Of a stretch of 64,000 nt of DNA, positions 17,663-30,035 are shown piece by piece. Position 1 is the first letter of the stretch. Each line of letters begins with the position of its first letter. The DNA lies in the NCBI RefSeq assembly GCF_900168025.1, contig NZ_FUYN01000003.1, forward strand, positions 310,001-374,000, read 5' to 3'. Position numbers and translations under genes: made by a program. The notes beneath the pieces are model-generated. The model was not told the origin of the DNA and made no database searches. It was given only the letters and a program-made list of their open reading frames with translations. Origin of the DNA: Acetoanaerobium noterae (GTDB taxonomy: Bacteria; Bacillota; Clostridia; Peptostreptococcales; Filifactoraceae).

Positions 17663-18935
17663 ATATATCTCCTCCAAGCATTTTAAAATCCTGCCAAAAG
17701 TTAGGATATGACTTATCTACAGATGAGGCTCCATCGATTATAATGCTTCCTTCACACCTTATCGATGCTACTGCCATTGCCATAGCTATCCTATGGTCAT
17801 TCCAGCTATCTACATTGGCTCCTCTAAGTTTGGACACTCCTTTAATTATAAGAGTGTCTCCCTCTTCTTTTATGTCAGCTCCTAGCTTATTTAGCTCCGT
17901 TTTTGTTGCTGTAAGTCTATCTGATTCTTTTATTCTAAGCCTCGCTCCATTTTTCACTATAGTAGTACCTTTACTCACAGAGGCTAGTACAGAAAGCACC
18001 GGTATTATATCTGGAATCTGCGAGGCATCTATTACAGTTTGTTTAGTCTGGCTCTTTTGAGCTATAAATGAATTATCTTCACAAGATATTTTCCCAGCCA
18101 TAGACTTTATAATATTTATCACTTCTTTATCTGCCTGCAGAGAAGCCTCGTTTAAATCACTACTAGTAATCTTTTCACCTAAACATCCTGCAACTAACCA
18201 AAATGCTGCTTGAGAAAAATCGCCTTCCACTCTATAATCACACGCTTTATAGACCTGTCTTCCTTTTATATAAAAAGCTTTATAATCGTCATTTTCTATC
18301 ACAATTCCATACTTGCTAAGTACTGATATCGTCAAATCTATATAGCCCTTTGATTCAAGCTCCCCTGTTATTGTTATCTTTGAATCCGAATCTAAAAGGG
18401 GAAGAACAAACATCAATCCTGTTATAAACTGAGAGCTTACATCCCCTCTCATATCAAAAGTACTAGGAGTTAAGCTTCCATTTATTTTAAGTGGTAGCTT
18501 ATTATCTTTTGTTTCGTAATGTATTCCTTGCTCATCAAATATTTTGTAGTATACATCTAGTGGTCTTTCAACTAATTTTCCTTTTCCTATAAAGCTGACC
18601 TCACTATTACTAATCATCGCTATTGGAATCATAAATCTGAGAGTGGAGCCTGATTCATTGCAATCTATGGAAGCTTTAGGTGCTTTAAATGTTTCTATTC
18701 CCTTAATTATAAGCTTTACTCTTTCATTTTCAGCTTTCACCTCAGATATTTCTGCTCCTAGCTGTTTCATAGCCTCACATGTAGCCTTTATATCCTTTGA
18801 CATTACTATGTTGCTTATTTCACTTACTCCACTTGATAAGGATGCCGCTATTACAGCTCTATGACTAATGCTTTTGGATGGTGGTATTGAGATTTCTCCA
18901 CTTAATTCTTTAGGCTCTATTTTTACTTTTTTCAA
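17649..18935 (-). CDS. aroA: 3-phosphoshikimate 1-carboxyvinyltransferase (EPSP synthase)
   Basis: This 428-residue shikimate-pathway enzyme joins shikimate-3-phosphate and phosphoenolpyruvate. Visible motifs are PPSKSISHRAVIAASL near the N-terminus (substrate lysine), CNESGSTLRFMIPIA, RGDVSSQFITGLM and RIKESDRLTAT, with the final SVDKSYPNFWQDF. The start is TTG at 18935 behind AAAGGAGG and overlaps the tyrA stop by four bases. Other steps of the pathway (aroB, aroE, aroK, aroC) are not in the window. Confidence 0.96.
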   Translation of the reverse strand: MKKVKIEPKELSGEISIPPSKSISHRAVIAASLSSGVSEISNIVMSKDIKATCEAMKQLGAEISEVKAENERVKLIIKGIETFKAPKASIDCNESGSTLRFMIPIAMISNSEVSFIGKGKLVERPLDVYYKIFDEQGIHYETKDNKLPLKINGSLTPSTFDMRGDVSSQFITGLMFVLPLLDSDSKITITGELESKGYIDLTISVLSKYGIVIENDDYKAFYIKGRQVYKACDYRVEGDFSQAAFWLVAGCLGEKITSSDLNEASLQADKEVINIIKSMAGKISCEDNSFIAQKSQTKQTVIDASQIPDIIPVLSVLASVSKGTTIVKNGARLRIKESDRLTATKTELNKLGADIKEEGDTLIIKGVSKLRGANVDSWNDHRIAMAMAVASIRCEGSIIIDGASSVDKSYPNFWQDFKMLGGDICEQS

Positions 18936-19798
18936 CCTATCTTCCTCCTTTTGCTTCCTGCTTGCTCCATAAGATGCTCTAGTTCTTTTATGTCTGATGA
19001 TATTATTGCTTTTCTGAGCTGCTCCATTTTTTTCTCCATGATTTTTATTTGCTCATCTAAATTGTCTTTATTGCTTATAAGAAGCTGAGCCCATAGTCTG
19101 CTGTTTATTTGTGCTACTCTTGTGGCATCCTTAAAGCTAGGTCCTAGAAGAGCTCCCATTTCCCTCACATCACACATGTCCATAAGCGCTAGTGCTGTGA
19201 TATGAGGCATATGGCTCGCTAGTGCCATCGCTTCATCATGCTTGCCTGGATTAATCTCAGATATAGATTTGCATCCGAGTATCTTGGCAAGACCTTTTAT
19301 TTTGCTTATAGCTTCTAGGCTACTTGTGTCAGTAGGTGTTATGATGTAATTTGCATCCATGAACAAGTTTGGGTTTGCGTGGTCAAATCCTCTAAAATGA
19401 CTTCCTGCCATCGGGTGTCCTCCTACAAACTCCAAATCCTCTCTAAGACATAAGTTAATTTCATTAATTAAATCTAACTTTATTCCTGAAACATCAGTTA
19501 TCACAGCTTTATACTTAAAATCGTTCATGTGTTTTTTTATAAACTCAGCTGTTTCTTTAGGGTATAGACACACAATAACAATTTCAGCTAAAGGTAAAAT
19601 ATTTTCAGGTTCAGTATCCCCTAGCTTTATAAAATCCTTATTTATAGCATCTTCAATAGCTTTATTTTGCGTATCTATACCCATGATATTTTTAAATCCA
19701 TTTATTTTAAGAGCTCCTGCAATCGAGCCCCCAATCAGTCCAAGTCCAACTATCGCAACCCCTTGATTTTTATTTATAAAAAAATCTGGTTCATCCAC
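18932..19798 (-). CDS. tyrA: Prephenate dehydrogenase
   Basis: This NAD-dependent enzyme (288 residues) oxidises prephenate to 4-hydroxyphenylpyruvate for tyrosine. The Rossmann motif VAIVGLGLIGGSIAGAL lies near residue 13, followed by the catalytic-domain motif FVGGHPMAGSHFRGFDHA and the dimer helices. It has no ACT domain, so feedback control must act elsewhere. Two in-frame GTG starts are possible. The one at 19798 sits six bases after AGGTGA. The one at 19807 overlaps that ribosome-binding site. It follows aroF almost directly. Confidence 0.93.
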   Translation of the reverse strand: MDEPDFFINKNQGVAIVGLGLIGGSIAGALKINGFKNIMGIDTQNKAIEDAINKDFIKLGDTEPENILPLAEIVIVCLYPKETAEFIKKHMNDFKYKAVITDVSGIKLDLINEINLCLREDLEFVGGHPMAGSHFRGFDHANPNLFMDANYIITPTDTSSLEAISKIKGLAKILGCKSISEINPGKHDEAMALASHMPHITALALMDMCDVREMGALLGPSFKDATRVAQINSRLWAQLLISNKDNLDEQIKIMEKKMEQLRKAIISSDIKELEHLMEQAGSKRRKIG

Positions 19799-19810
19799 TT
19801 TATTCACCTG

Positions 19811-20830
19811 CTAAAATGAAACTGCTTTATTTTCAATAACTGCTAGCTGATTGATAGTATGCATTAAGTTTGTGAACTGCAGTGGGGTTATTGACTGCTG
19901 TCCGTCACATTTTGCATTTGCTGGGTCATTATGAACTTCTATCATTAGTCCATCAGCTCCTACAGCTATCGCAGCTTTTGATAAAGGCTCAACCATCCAT
20001 GCCAGTCCAGCTGCATGGCTAGGATCTACAATTACAGGAAGGTGACTCAGCTTTTTTATAGCTGGAATAGCACTTAAATCTAAAGTGTTTCTTGTGTAAT
20101 TTTCAAAGGTTCTGATTCCTCTTTCGCATAGAATCACATTTTCATTTCCCTCTGCCATGATGTATTCTGCTGACATTATGAATTCTTCTATACTTGAAGA
20201 CATTCCTCTTTTTAAAAGGACTGGAACTTTACTTTTTCCAACCTCTTTGAGCAGCTCGAAGTTTTGCATATTTCTAGCTCCTACCTGCATTACATCTACA
20301 TGCTCTTCAAATATATCTAAATGAGCTGCTGACATAATTTCAGTCACTATAGGAAGACCAGTTTCTTTTTTTGCTTCAACTAATAATTTTAATCCATCTT
20401 CTCTTAGCCCTTGGAAGCTGTACGGAGATGTTCTTGGCTTAAATGCTCCTCCTCTTAAAAAACCTGCTCCAGAAGTCTTTACATCCTTTGCTATTGATAT
20501 AATCTGCTCTCTGCTTTCTACCGAGCATGGACCAGCTATGATTCCTATGTGTCCACAGCCTATTTTTCTTCCTGCTACTTCCACTATGCTACCTTCTGGC
20601 TTTATTAATCTATTTGCTTTTTTAAATGGTTCTTGGATATTTACAACTTTTTCAACATTTTTGTTTGCACTTATTAATTCTTTATCTATTTTGCTTGTAT
20701 CTCCTACAAGTCCTATTATATGGCGACTTTCACCTACTACTTCATGTACACTGCATCCAAGGCTTTGCATTTTTAATTTTATCTTTTCAATCTCTTCTCT
20801 AGATATCCCAGGCTTTAATACTATTACCAT
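19811..20830 (-). CDS. aroF: 3-deoxy-7-phosphoheptulonate synthase
   Basis: DAHP synthase (339 residues) makes the first committed shikimate-pathway compound from phosphoenolpyruvate and erythrose-4-phosphate. Residues 1-70 form the ferredoxin-like regulatory domain of the AroF/AroG-Gram-positive type (MVIVLKPGISREEIEKI). The barrel carries GPCSVESREQI, GGAFKPRTSPYSFQGL and DPSHAAG. The fused regulatory domain usually makes the enzyme sensitive to an aromatic amino acid or pathway intermediate. It is the first gene of aroF-tyrA-aroA-pheA. TAGGAGTGATTTAA precedes the ATG. Confidence 0.96.
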   Translation of the reverse strand: MVIVLKPGISREEIEKIKLKMQSLGCSVHEVVGESRHIIGLVGDTSKIDKELISANKNVEKVVNIQEPFKKANRLIKPEGSIVEVAGRKIGCGHIGIIAGPCSVESREQIISIAKDVKTSGAGFLRGGAFKPRTSPYSFQGLREDGLKLLVEAKKETGLPIVTEIMSAAHLDIFEEHVDVMQVGARNMQNFELLKEVGKSKVPVLLKRGMSSSIEEFIMSAEYIMAEGNENVILCERGIRTFENYTRNTLDLSAIPAIKKLSHLPVIVDPSHAAGLAWMVEPLSKAAIAVGADGLMIEVHNDPANAKCDGQQSITPLQFTNLMHTINQLAVIENKAVSF

Positions 20831-20928
20831 TTAAATCACTCCTATTTTTTTAATTTTTAAGTTCGTTATCAGCTTTAAGTTTCTCTTATATTATTTACAT
20901 AGTCTCATTTGAATTTTTATTGATTTTC

Positions 20929-21009
20929 AAGCTCTTTAAGCTCTTTAAGCTCTTTAAGCTCTTTAAGCTCTTTAAGCTCTTTAAGCTCTTTAAGCTCTTT
21001 AAGCTCTTA
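20929..21009. repeat. Nine-copy 9-bp tandem repeat (AAGCTCTTT) upstream of aroF
   Basis: Eight perfect copies of AAGCTCTTT and a ninth with one change (AAGCTCTTA) run head to tail, 99-179 bases upstream of the aroF start. No open frame with a start codon runs through it. It lies in the aroF leader or promoter region. Perfect short tandem repeats like this change copy number by slipped-strand replication, so promoter spacing or leader structure could vary between cells. Confidence 0.9.
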
Positions 21010-21110
21010 TGGATTTTAATCTATTAAATCTATTTAAATTCTTATATTTTCTGTGGCCAAATAGAAAGTATAAGAAATAATAATTTAAAATTTAATACTT
21101 ATATTAAAAA

Positions 21111-21140
21111 AGGGCCTCATTGAAGTTTCAATGAGACCCT
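21111..21140 (-). terminator. Terminator of the 54-residue small gene
   Basis: On the minus strand AGGGTCTCATTGAA pairs with TTCAATGAGGCCCT (one mismatch region) and is followed by TTTTTT. It lies 46 bases after the small gene's stop codon and insulates the aro operon from it. Confidence 0.8.
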
Positions 21141-21186
21141 AAGTTTATCAGGTATTTTTATTCACTATTCCCGTATTTGCTTAAGC

Positions 21187-21351
21187 TTAATGCTGAAGAA
21201 CCTGCGGATAATATAAAGAATATCTCATTGGATTTTTATATGATTTTTGGAATGCAAAATAGCCTGCGCTATAAAAATAAAAGCCCAAGCTAAAAAAGCT
21301 AAAATAAAATTTATTATTTGCATTTATCATATTTCCAATAAGGTTTTCCAT
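21187..21351 (-). CDS. 54-residue aromatic-rich small protein
   Basis: I do not recognise this protein. It starts MENLIGNMINANNK, then a stretch rich in Phe and Tyr (FYFSFFSLGFYFYSAGYFAF), then a basic, Tyr- and Pro-containing tail ending YYPQVLQH. The middle could be a short membrane-associated helix, though the Tyr and Ser content is high. It is probably a real gene. AGAAGGG lies eight bases before the ATG, a good promoter lies 68 bases upstream, and a strong terminator follows. An in-frame ATG eleven codons earlier has no good ribosome-binding site. Confidence 0.6.
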   Translation of the reverse strand: MENLIGNMINANNKFYFSFFSLGFYFYSAGYFAFQKSYKNPMRYSLYYPQVLQH

Positions 21352-21418
21352 TTTTTTATCCCTTCTGGATGGATATACATTCATCCTAATATTTATACTG
21401 TATTATGTATTGTGATTT

Positions 21419-21446
21419 ATTCTACCACGATTTTAGAGGATGTCAA
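21419..21446 (-). promoter_or_regulatory. Sigma-A promoter of the 54-residue small gene
   Basis: TTGACA (minus strand, 21446-21441) and TAGAAT (21424-21419) are 16 bases apart, with TG one base before the -10 hexamer (extended -10). Transcription should start near 21412. Confidence 0.75.
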
Positions 21447-21473
21447 CAAATAAAATTAATTTATATAAAAAAA

Positions 21474-21502
21474 AGAACTATATTCGCTATGAACATAGTT
21501 CT
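21474..21502 (-). terminator. Terminator of hppA
   Basis: AGAACTAT and ATAGTTCT form an 8-bp stem with a 13-base loop, followed on the minus strand by eight T. It lies just after the hppA stop. Confidence 0.85.
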
Positions 21503-21514
21503 TTTTTTTATTAA

Positions 21515-23554
21515 TTATTTTCCAAATAGTCCAAGAAGTATTCCACCGTACTGAACAAATACTGGTGCAAATACTAGAGAAACTATAGTCATAAGTTTGA
21601 TTAGGATATTGATAGAAGGTCCAGATGTATCTTTGAATGGATCTCCAACTGTATCTCCAACAACTGCTGCCTTGTGAGCTTCTGAACCTTTTCCGCCATG
21701 AGCTCCAGATTCAATGTATTTCTTAGCATTATCCCAAGCTCCACCTGCATTAGCCATCATGATAGCCATAAGAACTCCAGTTACAAGAGCTCCACCAAGA
21801 AGTCCTCCTAAAGCTTCAGTTCCAAGTAAAAGTCCAATAGCAAGTGGTGATAATACAGCCATAACTCCTGGAACAATCATTTGTCTAAGAGCTGCTGCTG
21901 TAGAAATATCTACGCATCTTGCATAATCAGGCTTACCAGTTCCTTCCATGATTCCAGGAATAGTTTTAAACTGTCTTCTAACTTCTTCAATCATATCAAA
22001 TGCAGCTTTACCAACAGCTTCCATAGTCATAGCTGAGAATAGGAATGGTAGCATACCACCTATAAACATTCCCGCAATAACCTCTGGGTTAGTTAAACTG
22101 ATTGATGATAGTCCAGTAGCTGCTGTGTATGATGCAAATAGAGCAAGCGCAGTAAGAGCAGCAGAACCAATTGCAAAACCTTTACCAATAGCAGCAGTTG
22201 TGTTACCAACTGAGTCAAGTTTGTCAGTGATTGCTCTAACTTCTTTTGGAAGCTCGCACATCTCTGCAATACCACCTGCGTTATCCGCAATAGGTCCATA
22301 AGCATCTACAGCTACTGTCATACCAGTAGTTGCAAGCATACCTACAGCTGCAAGAGCTATTCCGTATAGTCCTCCAGCCATATATGCACCTAATATACCC
22401 ACTGCAATGATAATTAGTGGCCACATTGTTGATTCCATACCAACAGCAAGACCTGAAATTATAGTAGTTGCTGGTCCAGTTTCAGACTGGTCAGCAATTT
22501 TCTTAACATGTTTAAAATCTGCAGAAGTATAAATTTCTGTAATTTGTCCGATAATAGTTCCTACAACTAGACCAATTATGATAGCCCAAAAACCTGAAAG
22601 GTTTCCTAAGAACATATTAGAAAGGAAGAAAGATGCTAAAACTGTAATTCCTCCAGCTACATAAGTACCCATTTTAAGAGCTTTATGTGGATCTGAATTG
22701 TCATCACCTTTTACGAAGAAGGTTCCGATGATAGAGCCTATTATACCAACAGCAGAAACTGCAAGAGGGAAAATAGCTCCTAAAACTCCATATGATTCTC
22801 CAGAGTTTGATACAGCAAGTATACCAAGCGTCATAGCTGCGATTAATGATCCAACATATGACTCAAATAGGTCAGCTCCCATACCAGCAACGTCTCCAAC
22901 GTTATCTCCAACGTTATCAGCGATAACTGCAGGGTTTCTTGGATCGTCTTCTGGGATTCCAGCTTCAACTTTACCAACTAGGTCAGCTCCAACGTCTGCA
23001 GCTTTAGTATAAATACCTCCACCAACACGACCAAAAAGTGCAAGAGAAGATGCTCCTAGTCCAAATCCAGTAAGAATATTTGTTGCTGCAGCAGAGTCAT
23101 ATCCCATGCTTGTTAATATCATATAAAGTACACTTACTCCAAAGATACCAAGACCAACAACAGACATACCCATAACCGCTCCGCCTGAGAAAGCTATAGA
23201 AAGAGCTTTGTTCATTCCGCCTTCTCTAGCAGCATTTGCTGTTCTTACGTTAGCTTTAGTCGCAACCTGCATACCAAAGAATCCTGCAAGTGTAGAGAAT
23301 ATCGCTCCTACTAAAAAGCAAACTGCTGTAAGTATGTTGATACCAATTGCTAAAACTACGAATAATACCGCGATAAAAATAACTAATACCTTGTATTCTC
23401 TAGTTAAGAAAGCCATCGCACCTTCGTGGATGTAATTAGAGATTTCTTTCATTCTCTCAGTTCCAACATCAACTTTGTTGATTTTTGAAGAAAGAACGAA
23501 TGCAAATACAAGGGCAAGTACTCCAACGATAGGAGCCCATATTAAGTTTTGCAT
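21515..23554 (-). CDS. hppA: Membrane-bound ion-translocating pyrophosphatase, K+-stimulated type
   Basis: This 679-residue protein with about 16 helices hydrolyses pyrophosphate and pumps H+ or Na+ out of the cell. It saves energy in anaerobes whose biosynthesis releases pyrophosphate. The Mg-pyrophosphate site is intact ([17 protein letters not shown], then [19 protein letters not shown], and [19 protein letters not shown] near the end). The motif [10 protein letters not shown] has alanine where K+-independent enzymes have lysine, so it belongs to the K+-dependent class. H+ versus Na+ cannot be settled by eye. It follows secG after 29 bases and may share its transcript. Confidence 0.95.
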   Translation of the reverse strand: MQNLIWAPIVGVLALVFAFVLSSKINKVDVGTERMKEISNYIHEGAMAFLTREYKVLVIFIAVLFVVLAIGINILTAVCFLVGAIFSTLAGFFGMQVATKANVRTANAAREGGMNKALSIAFSGGAVMGMSVVGLGIFGVSVLYMILTSMGYDSAAATNILTGFGLGASSLALFGRVGGGIYTKAADVGADLVGKVEAGIPEDDPRNPAVIADNVGDNVGDVAGMGADLFESYVGSLIAAMTLGILAVSNSGESYGVLGAIFPLAVSAVGIIGSIIGTFFVKGDDNSDPHKALKMGTYVAGGITVLASFFLSNMFLGNLSGFWAIIIGLVVGTIIGQITEIYTSADFKHVKKIADQSETGPATTIISGLAVGMESTMWPLIIIAVGILGAYMAGGLYGIALAAVGMLATTGMTVAVDAYGPIADNAGGIAEMCELPKEVRAITDKLDSVGNTTAAIGKGFAIGSAALTALALFASYTAATGLSSISLTNPEVIAGMFIGGMLPFLFSAMTMEAVGKAAFDMIEEVRRQFKTIPGIMEGTGKPDYARCVDISTAAALRQMIVPGVMAVLSPLAIGLLLGTEALGGLLGGALVTGVLMAIMMANAGGAWDNAKKYIESGAHGGKGSEAHKAAVVGDTVGDPFKDTSGPSINILIKLMTIVSLVFAPVFVQYGGILLGLFGK

Positions 23555-23583
23555 TTGTTAATACCTCCTAAAAATTTTGTTTT

Positions 23584-23811
23584 TTACTGTAGTGCTACTA
23601 ATACGATTGCTAATACTATGAACAATACTGCACACGCTGCTGTTATTTTTCTAAAAATAACATCCATACCTCTTGCTTTGTTTCCCATAAGCTGCTCTGC
23701 TCCTCCAGTTATAGCCCCAGAGAAACCTGCGCTTCTTCCTGACTGGAGAAGTACACTGGCAATTAGACCTAAGCTTACAATAATCTCCACAATCATTAGA
23801 AATGTTTTCAT
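23584..23811 (-). CDS. secG: Protein translocase subunit SecG
   Basis: SecG (75 residues) is the small accessory subunit of the SecYEG export channel. It has two hydrophobic helices (about 3-20 and 53-73) joined by the conserved loop LLQSGRSAGFSGAITGGAEQLMG. The start at 23811 is chosen because AAGGAGGTG lies just before it. An 18-codon extension upstream lacks such a site. It lies between eno and hppA. A terminator-like hairpin after eno (23971-23992) suggests it also has its own promoter. Confidence 0.95.
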   Translation of the reverse strand: MKTFLMIVEIIVSLGLIASVLLQSGRSAGFSGAITGGAEQLMGNKARGMDVIFRKITAACAVLFIVLAIVLVALQ

Positions 23812-23970
23812 ATTAAGCACCTCCTTATGCATATACATGCTAATCATACCTACATATTTTAACATAGTGATAAGTATAAAGCAATAAATAAGATTATATG
23901 TAATGCAAAATTAATTATATTTGTCAATGGCAAATTTTGGATATTATTATTAAAAATTTAGACAAAACAA

Positions 23971-23992
23971 CGAGAGCTATAAAAGCCCTCGC
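23971..23992 (-). terminator. Terminator of the glycolytic operon
   Basis: On the minus strand GCGAGGGCT pairs with AGCTCTCG (including G-U) around a TTTAT loop and is followed by TTGTTTTG. It lies about 115 bases after the eno stop. Confidence 0.65.
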
Positions 23993-24106
23993 TATTTTTA
24001 TTGTGATGCAGTTTTTAAAATGTTTTAAATTCTATATATTTAATTACAACTATTTGCTTAGCATTTAAAAACTTAATCAGATTTAAAGTTTAGTCCTAAA
24101 ATCTAA

Positions 24107-26948
<2,842 letters not shown>

Positions 26949-26962
26949 ATAGATTTCTCCTC

Positions 26963-27709
26963 TTAAAAATTGACTAAAGCAGTAAAATCAGAGGCTTCTA
27001 ATGAGGCTCCTCCCACAAGTGCTCCGTCAATATCACTTTCATTCATAATCTCTTCAACATTCGAAGGCTTAACACTGCCTCCATACTGAATACGAACTTC
27101 CTCAGATACTTCCTCAGAGTACATGTCTTTTACAACCTCTCTGATATAAGCAATTACTTCGTTTGCATCTTGGCTAGATGCAGTTTTTCCTGTACCTATA
27201 GCCCAAATAGGCTCATAGGCTATAACAAGAGATGAGACCTGCTCATTAGTAAGTCCTTCTAGGCCTTTCATCGTTTGGTCTTTTACTATTTCTTTAGTTT
27301 TTTCTGCTTCTCTTTCCTCTAAAGACTCTCCTACGCACATGATTGGAGTTATATCATAAGCTAAAGCCTTTTTTACTTTTTTATTGACAGTTTCATCTGT
27401 CTCATTAAAATACTGTCTTCTCTCTGAATGTCCTATTATTACATAGTCTACCATTAGTTCTTTTAGCATAGCTGCTGATATTTCGCCAGTAAAAGCTCCT
27501 TTTTCCTCATAATGCATGTTTTGAGCTCCTACTTTGATGTTCGTATCCTTTACTGCTTGTTTTATATCCTTTAGCTGTGTAAATGGAGCGCAAATAACTG
27601 TCTCTACATCCGTTCCAGCAACCTCAGCTTTAATTTTTTCTACAAACTCAAGCGCCTCGGCTATTGTTTTATGCATTTTCCAATTTCCAGCTATTATAGG
27701 TTTTCTCAT
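26963..27709 (-). CDS. tpiA: Triosephosphate isomerase
   Basis: This 248-residue barrel enzyme interconverts dihydroxyacetone phosphate and glyceraldehyde-3-phosphate. The active-site segments are GNWKMHKT (Lys), [11 protein letters not shown] (His) and [17 protein letters not shown] (Glu and the flexible loop), ending in [11 protein letters not shown] and [10 protein letters not shown]. It sits nine bases after pgk. Confidence 0.98.
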   Translation of the reverse strand: MRKPIIAGNWKMHKTIAEALEFVEKIKAEVAGTDVETVICAPFTQLKDIKQAVKDTNIKVGAQNMHYEEKGAFTGEISAAMLKELMVDYVIIGHSERRQYFNETDETVNKKVKKALAYDITPIMCVGESLEEREAEKTKEIVKDQTMKGLEGLTNEQVSSLVIAYEPIWAIGTGKTASSQDANEVIAYIREVVKDMYSEEVSEEVRIQYGGSVKPSNVEEIMNESDIDGALVGGASLEASDFTALVNF

Positions 27710-27718
27710 TTTTGCCTC

Positions 27719-28915
27719 CTATTTGCTTTCAAGTACATCTATACCAGGAAGAATTTTACCCTCTAAAAACTCTAGAGATGCTCCTCCACCTGTTGAGATA
27801 TGAGTCATTTTATCAGCGAATCCAAGCTGTTCAACTGCTGCAGCTGAGTCTCCTCCGCCTATAATTGATACAGCATCTGTATTTGCAATTATTTCTGCTA
27901 AGGATTTTGTTCCTACCGCAAATTTAGGCATTTCAAACACGCCCATAGGTCCATTCCAAATTACTGTTTTAGCTTGCTTTATTTCATCTTCAAAAAGCTT
28001 GATAGTTTTAGGTCCAATATCTAGTCCCATAAAGCCTTCTGGAATTTCTTCTGTATCAGTGGCAAAAGATTCACTAGTTTCATTAAATTCCTTTGCAACC
28101 ATGTGGTCAATAGGAAGAAGTAGCTTTATACCTTTTTGCTTTGCTTTTTCTAATAAATCCTTTGCAAGCTCTACTTTGTCATCTTCTACTCTTGAGCTTC
28201 CAACTGGAACGTTTAGAGCTTTCTTGAAGGTATATGCCATAGCTCCGCCTATAATAAGCGTATCTACTTTGTCCATCATATTTTCTATTACAGAAATTTT
28301 ATCTGAAACCTTTGCTCCTCCAAGTATTGCTACAAAAGGTCTTTCTGGAGCTTCAAGCGCTTTTCCCATGATTGAAACTTCTTTTTCTATTAAGAATCCC
28401 ATAGCTGAAGGAAGATAGTTTGCTATTCCAGCTGTTGACGAGTGAGCTCTATGAGCAGTACCAAATGCATCATTTACAAATACATCAGCAAGTGATGCTA
28501 ATTCTTTTGCAAAGTCTAAATCATTTTTTGTCTCGCCTTTTACAAATCTAACATTTTCAAGAAGTACAATATCGCCTTCGTTCATAGATGCAGTAAGTGC
28601 TTTTGCATTTTCGCCAACTACAGCTTCATCTTGTGCCAATTTTACTTCCTTGCCAGTAAGCTCGCTTAATCTTTTTGCTACTGGAGCTAGTGAAAACTCA
28701 GGCTCATATTTTTTATCAGGTCTGCCTAGGTGAGACATAAGTATAACCTTTGCTTTATTTTCAATAAGATAGTTTATAGTTTCTAGTGCTCCTTTAATTC
28801 TTCTATCATCAGTAATTTCACCGTTTTTCATAGGTACATTAAAATCACATCTAACTATTACTTTTTTACCTTTTACATCTATATCATTTACAGCCTTTTT
28901 ATTTAGCATTGACAC
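27719..28915 (-). CDS. pgk: Phosphoglycerate kinase
   Basis: The 398-residue kinase makes ATP from 1,3-bisphosphoglycerate. It shows the substrate motif [11 protein letters not shown], the conserved [33 protein letters not shown] and the nucleotide motif [16 protein letters not shown]. The start is GTG at 28915 behind GAAGGGAG. An in-frame ATG two codons later is the alternative. A terminator-like hairpin precedes it, so its expression can be set apart from gap. Confidence 0.97.
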   Translation of the reverse strand: MSMLNKKAVNDIDVKGKKVIVRCDFNVPMKNGEITDDRRIKGALETINYLIENKAKVILMSHLGRPDKKYEPEFSLAPVAKRLSELTGKEVKLAQDEAVVGENAKALTASMNEGDIVLLENVRFVKGETKNDLDFAKELASLADVFVNDAFGTAHRAHSSTAGIANYLPSAMGFLIEKEVSIMGKALEAPERPFVAILGGAKVSDKISVIENMMDKVDTLIIGGAMAYTFKKALNVPVGSSRVEDDKVELAKDLLEKAKQKGIKLLLPIDHMVAKEFNETSESFATDTEEIPEGFMGLDIGPKTIKLFEDEIKQAKTVIWNGPMGVFEMPKFAVGTKSLAEIIANTDAVSIIGGGDSAAAVEQLGFADKMTHISTGGGASLEFLEGKILPGIDVLESK

Positions 28916-28936
28916 TGATTTTCTCTCCCTTCAAAA

Positions 28937-28966
28937 AAGCCCAGCCCCTTTCGGGAACCTGGGCTT
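28937..28966 (-). terminator. Hairpin with U-run between gap and pgk
   Basis: On the minus strand AAGCCCAG pairs with CTGGGCTT around an inner CCC-GAAA-GGG stem-loop, followed at once by TTTTTT. It has all the marks of an intrinsic terminator inside the operon, 16 bases after the gap stop codon. It would make gap mRNA more abundant than the downstream genes. Confidence 0.85.
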
Positions 28967-28982
28967 ATGTTAGAATTTTATA

Positions 28983-30002
28983 TTATAGTCCTTTTTTTAC
29001 CATATATGCAGCTAAATCTACTACTCTTACTGAGTATCCCCACTCATTGTCATACCAAGATACGATTTTTGCCATGTTTCCATCAATAACCATAGTAGAT
29101 AGAGCATCTACAATCGAAGATCTCTCATCTTTTCTAAAGTCAATAGATACTAGTGGCTCCTCAGTGTATCCAAGAATGCCTTTCATTGTAGTTTCAGATG
29201 CTTCTTTAAGCGCAGCGTTGATTTCATCTTTAGTAGCTGGTTTTGCAAGCTCAACTACTAGGTCAACTACAGATACAGTAGGAGTAGGAACTCTTAGAGA
29301 GAATCCGTTTAATTTTCCTTCAAGCTGAGGTAATACTAATGAAACAGCTTTAGCAGCTCCTGTTGTAGTAGGAATGATTGATAAAGCTCCAGCTCTTGCT
29401 CTTCTTAAATCTTTGTGTTTTTGATCTAAAAGACCTTGGTCGTTAGTGTAAGAGTGAACTGTAGTCATAAGACCTTTTACAATTCCAAACTTCTCATCTA
29501 TAACCTTTGCAAATGGTGCAAGGCAGTTTGTAGTACAAGAAGCGTTAGATACTATGTGATGATTTGCTGGGTCATATTTCTCTTCGTTAACTCCCATAAC
29601 TACTGTTATATCTTCGTCTTTACCAGGCGCAGTAATTAAAACCTTCTTTGCTCCAGCCTCAATATGCTTAGCTGCTCCTTCTCTCTTTGTAAAAGCACCA
29701 GTTGATTCAATAACTATGTCAATTCCCATTTCTTTCCATGGTAATTGAAGTGGATCTCTATTATCAACTACTACTATTTCATGTCCATCTATTATTAATT
29801 TTCCATCTTTTAATTCTACATCTCCAGTATATGTTCCAAAGCAAGAGTCATATTTAAACAAATGAGCTGCTCCAGTAGAATCTCCAGGGTTGTTAATAGC
29901 AACTATATCATAACCGAATTTTTCTTTTCCGCCATTTTCAAAATATGCACGAAGTACACTTTTTCCAATTCTACCAAAACCGTTAATCGCAACTTTTACC
30001 AT
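28983..30002 (-). CDS. gap: Glyceraldehyde-3-phosphate dehydrogenase
   Basis: This 339-residue phosphorylating, NAD-type enzyme opens with [18 protein letters not shown]. The catalytic cysteine is in [12 protein letters not shown], with the helper histidine region [10 protein letters not shown] and C-terminal [16 protein letters not shown]. It lies 33 bases after cggR. TTAGGAGG precedes the ATG. Confidence 0.98.
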   Translation of the reverse strand: MVKVAINGFGRIGKSVLRAYFENGGKEKFGYDIVAINNPGDSTGAAHLFKYDSCFGTYTGDVELKDGKLIIDGHEIVVVDNRDPLQLPWKEMGIDIVIESTGAFTKREGAAKHIEAGAKKVLITAPGKDEDITVVMGVNEEKYDPANHHIVSNASCTTNCLAPFAKVIDEKFGIVKGLMTTVHSYTNDQGLLDQKHKDLRRARAGALSIIPTTTGAAKAVSLVLPQLEGKLNGFSLRVPTPTVSVVDLVVELAKPATKDEINAALKEASETTMKGILGYTEEPLVSIDFRKDERSSIVDALSTMVIDGNMAKIVSWYDNEWGYSVRVVDLAAYMVKKGL

Positions 30003-30035
30003 TTGTAAAAACCTCCTAAAATTTTAATATTAAAA

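Noticed and set aside
20929-21009. CRISPR array
   Set aside because: The repeats are 9 bp and contiguous, with no spacers.
21948-22301. 117-codon plus-strand frame inside hppA
   Set aside because: It mirrors the hppA reading frame, has no ribosome-binding site and shows no protein-like features; the same holds for the other antisense frames in hppA, pgk, tpiA and the symporter gene.
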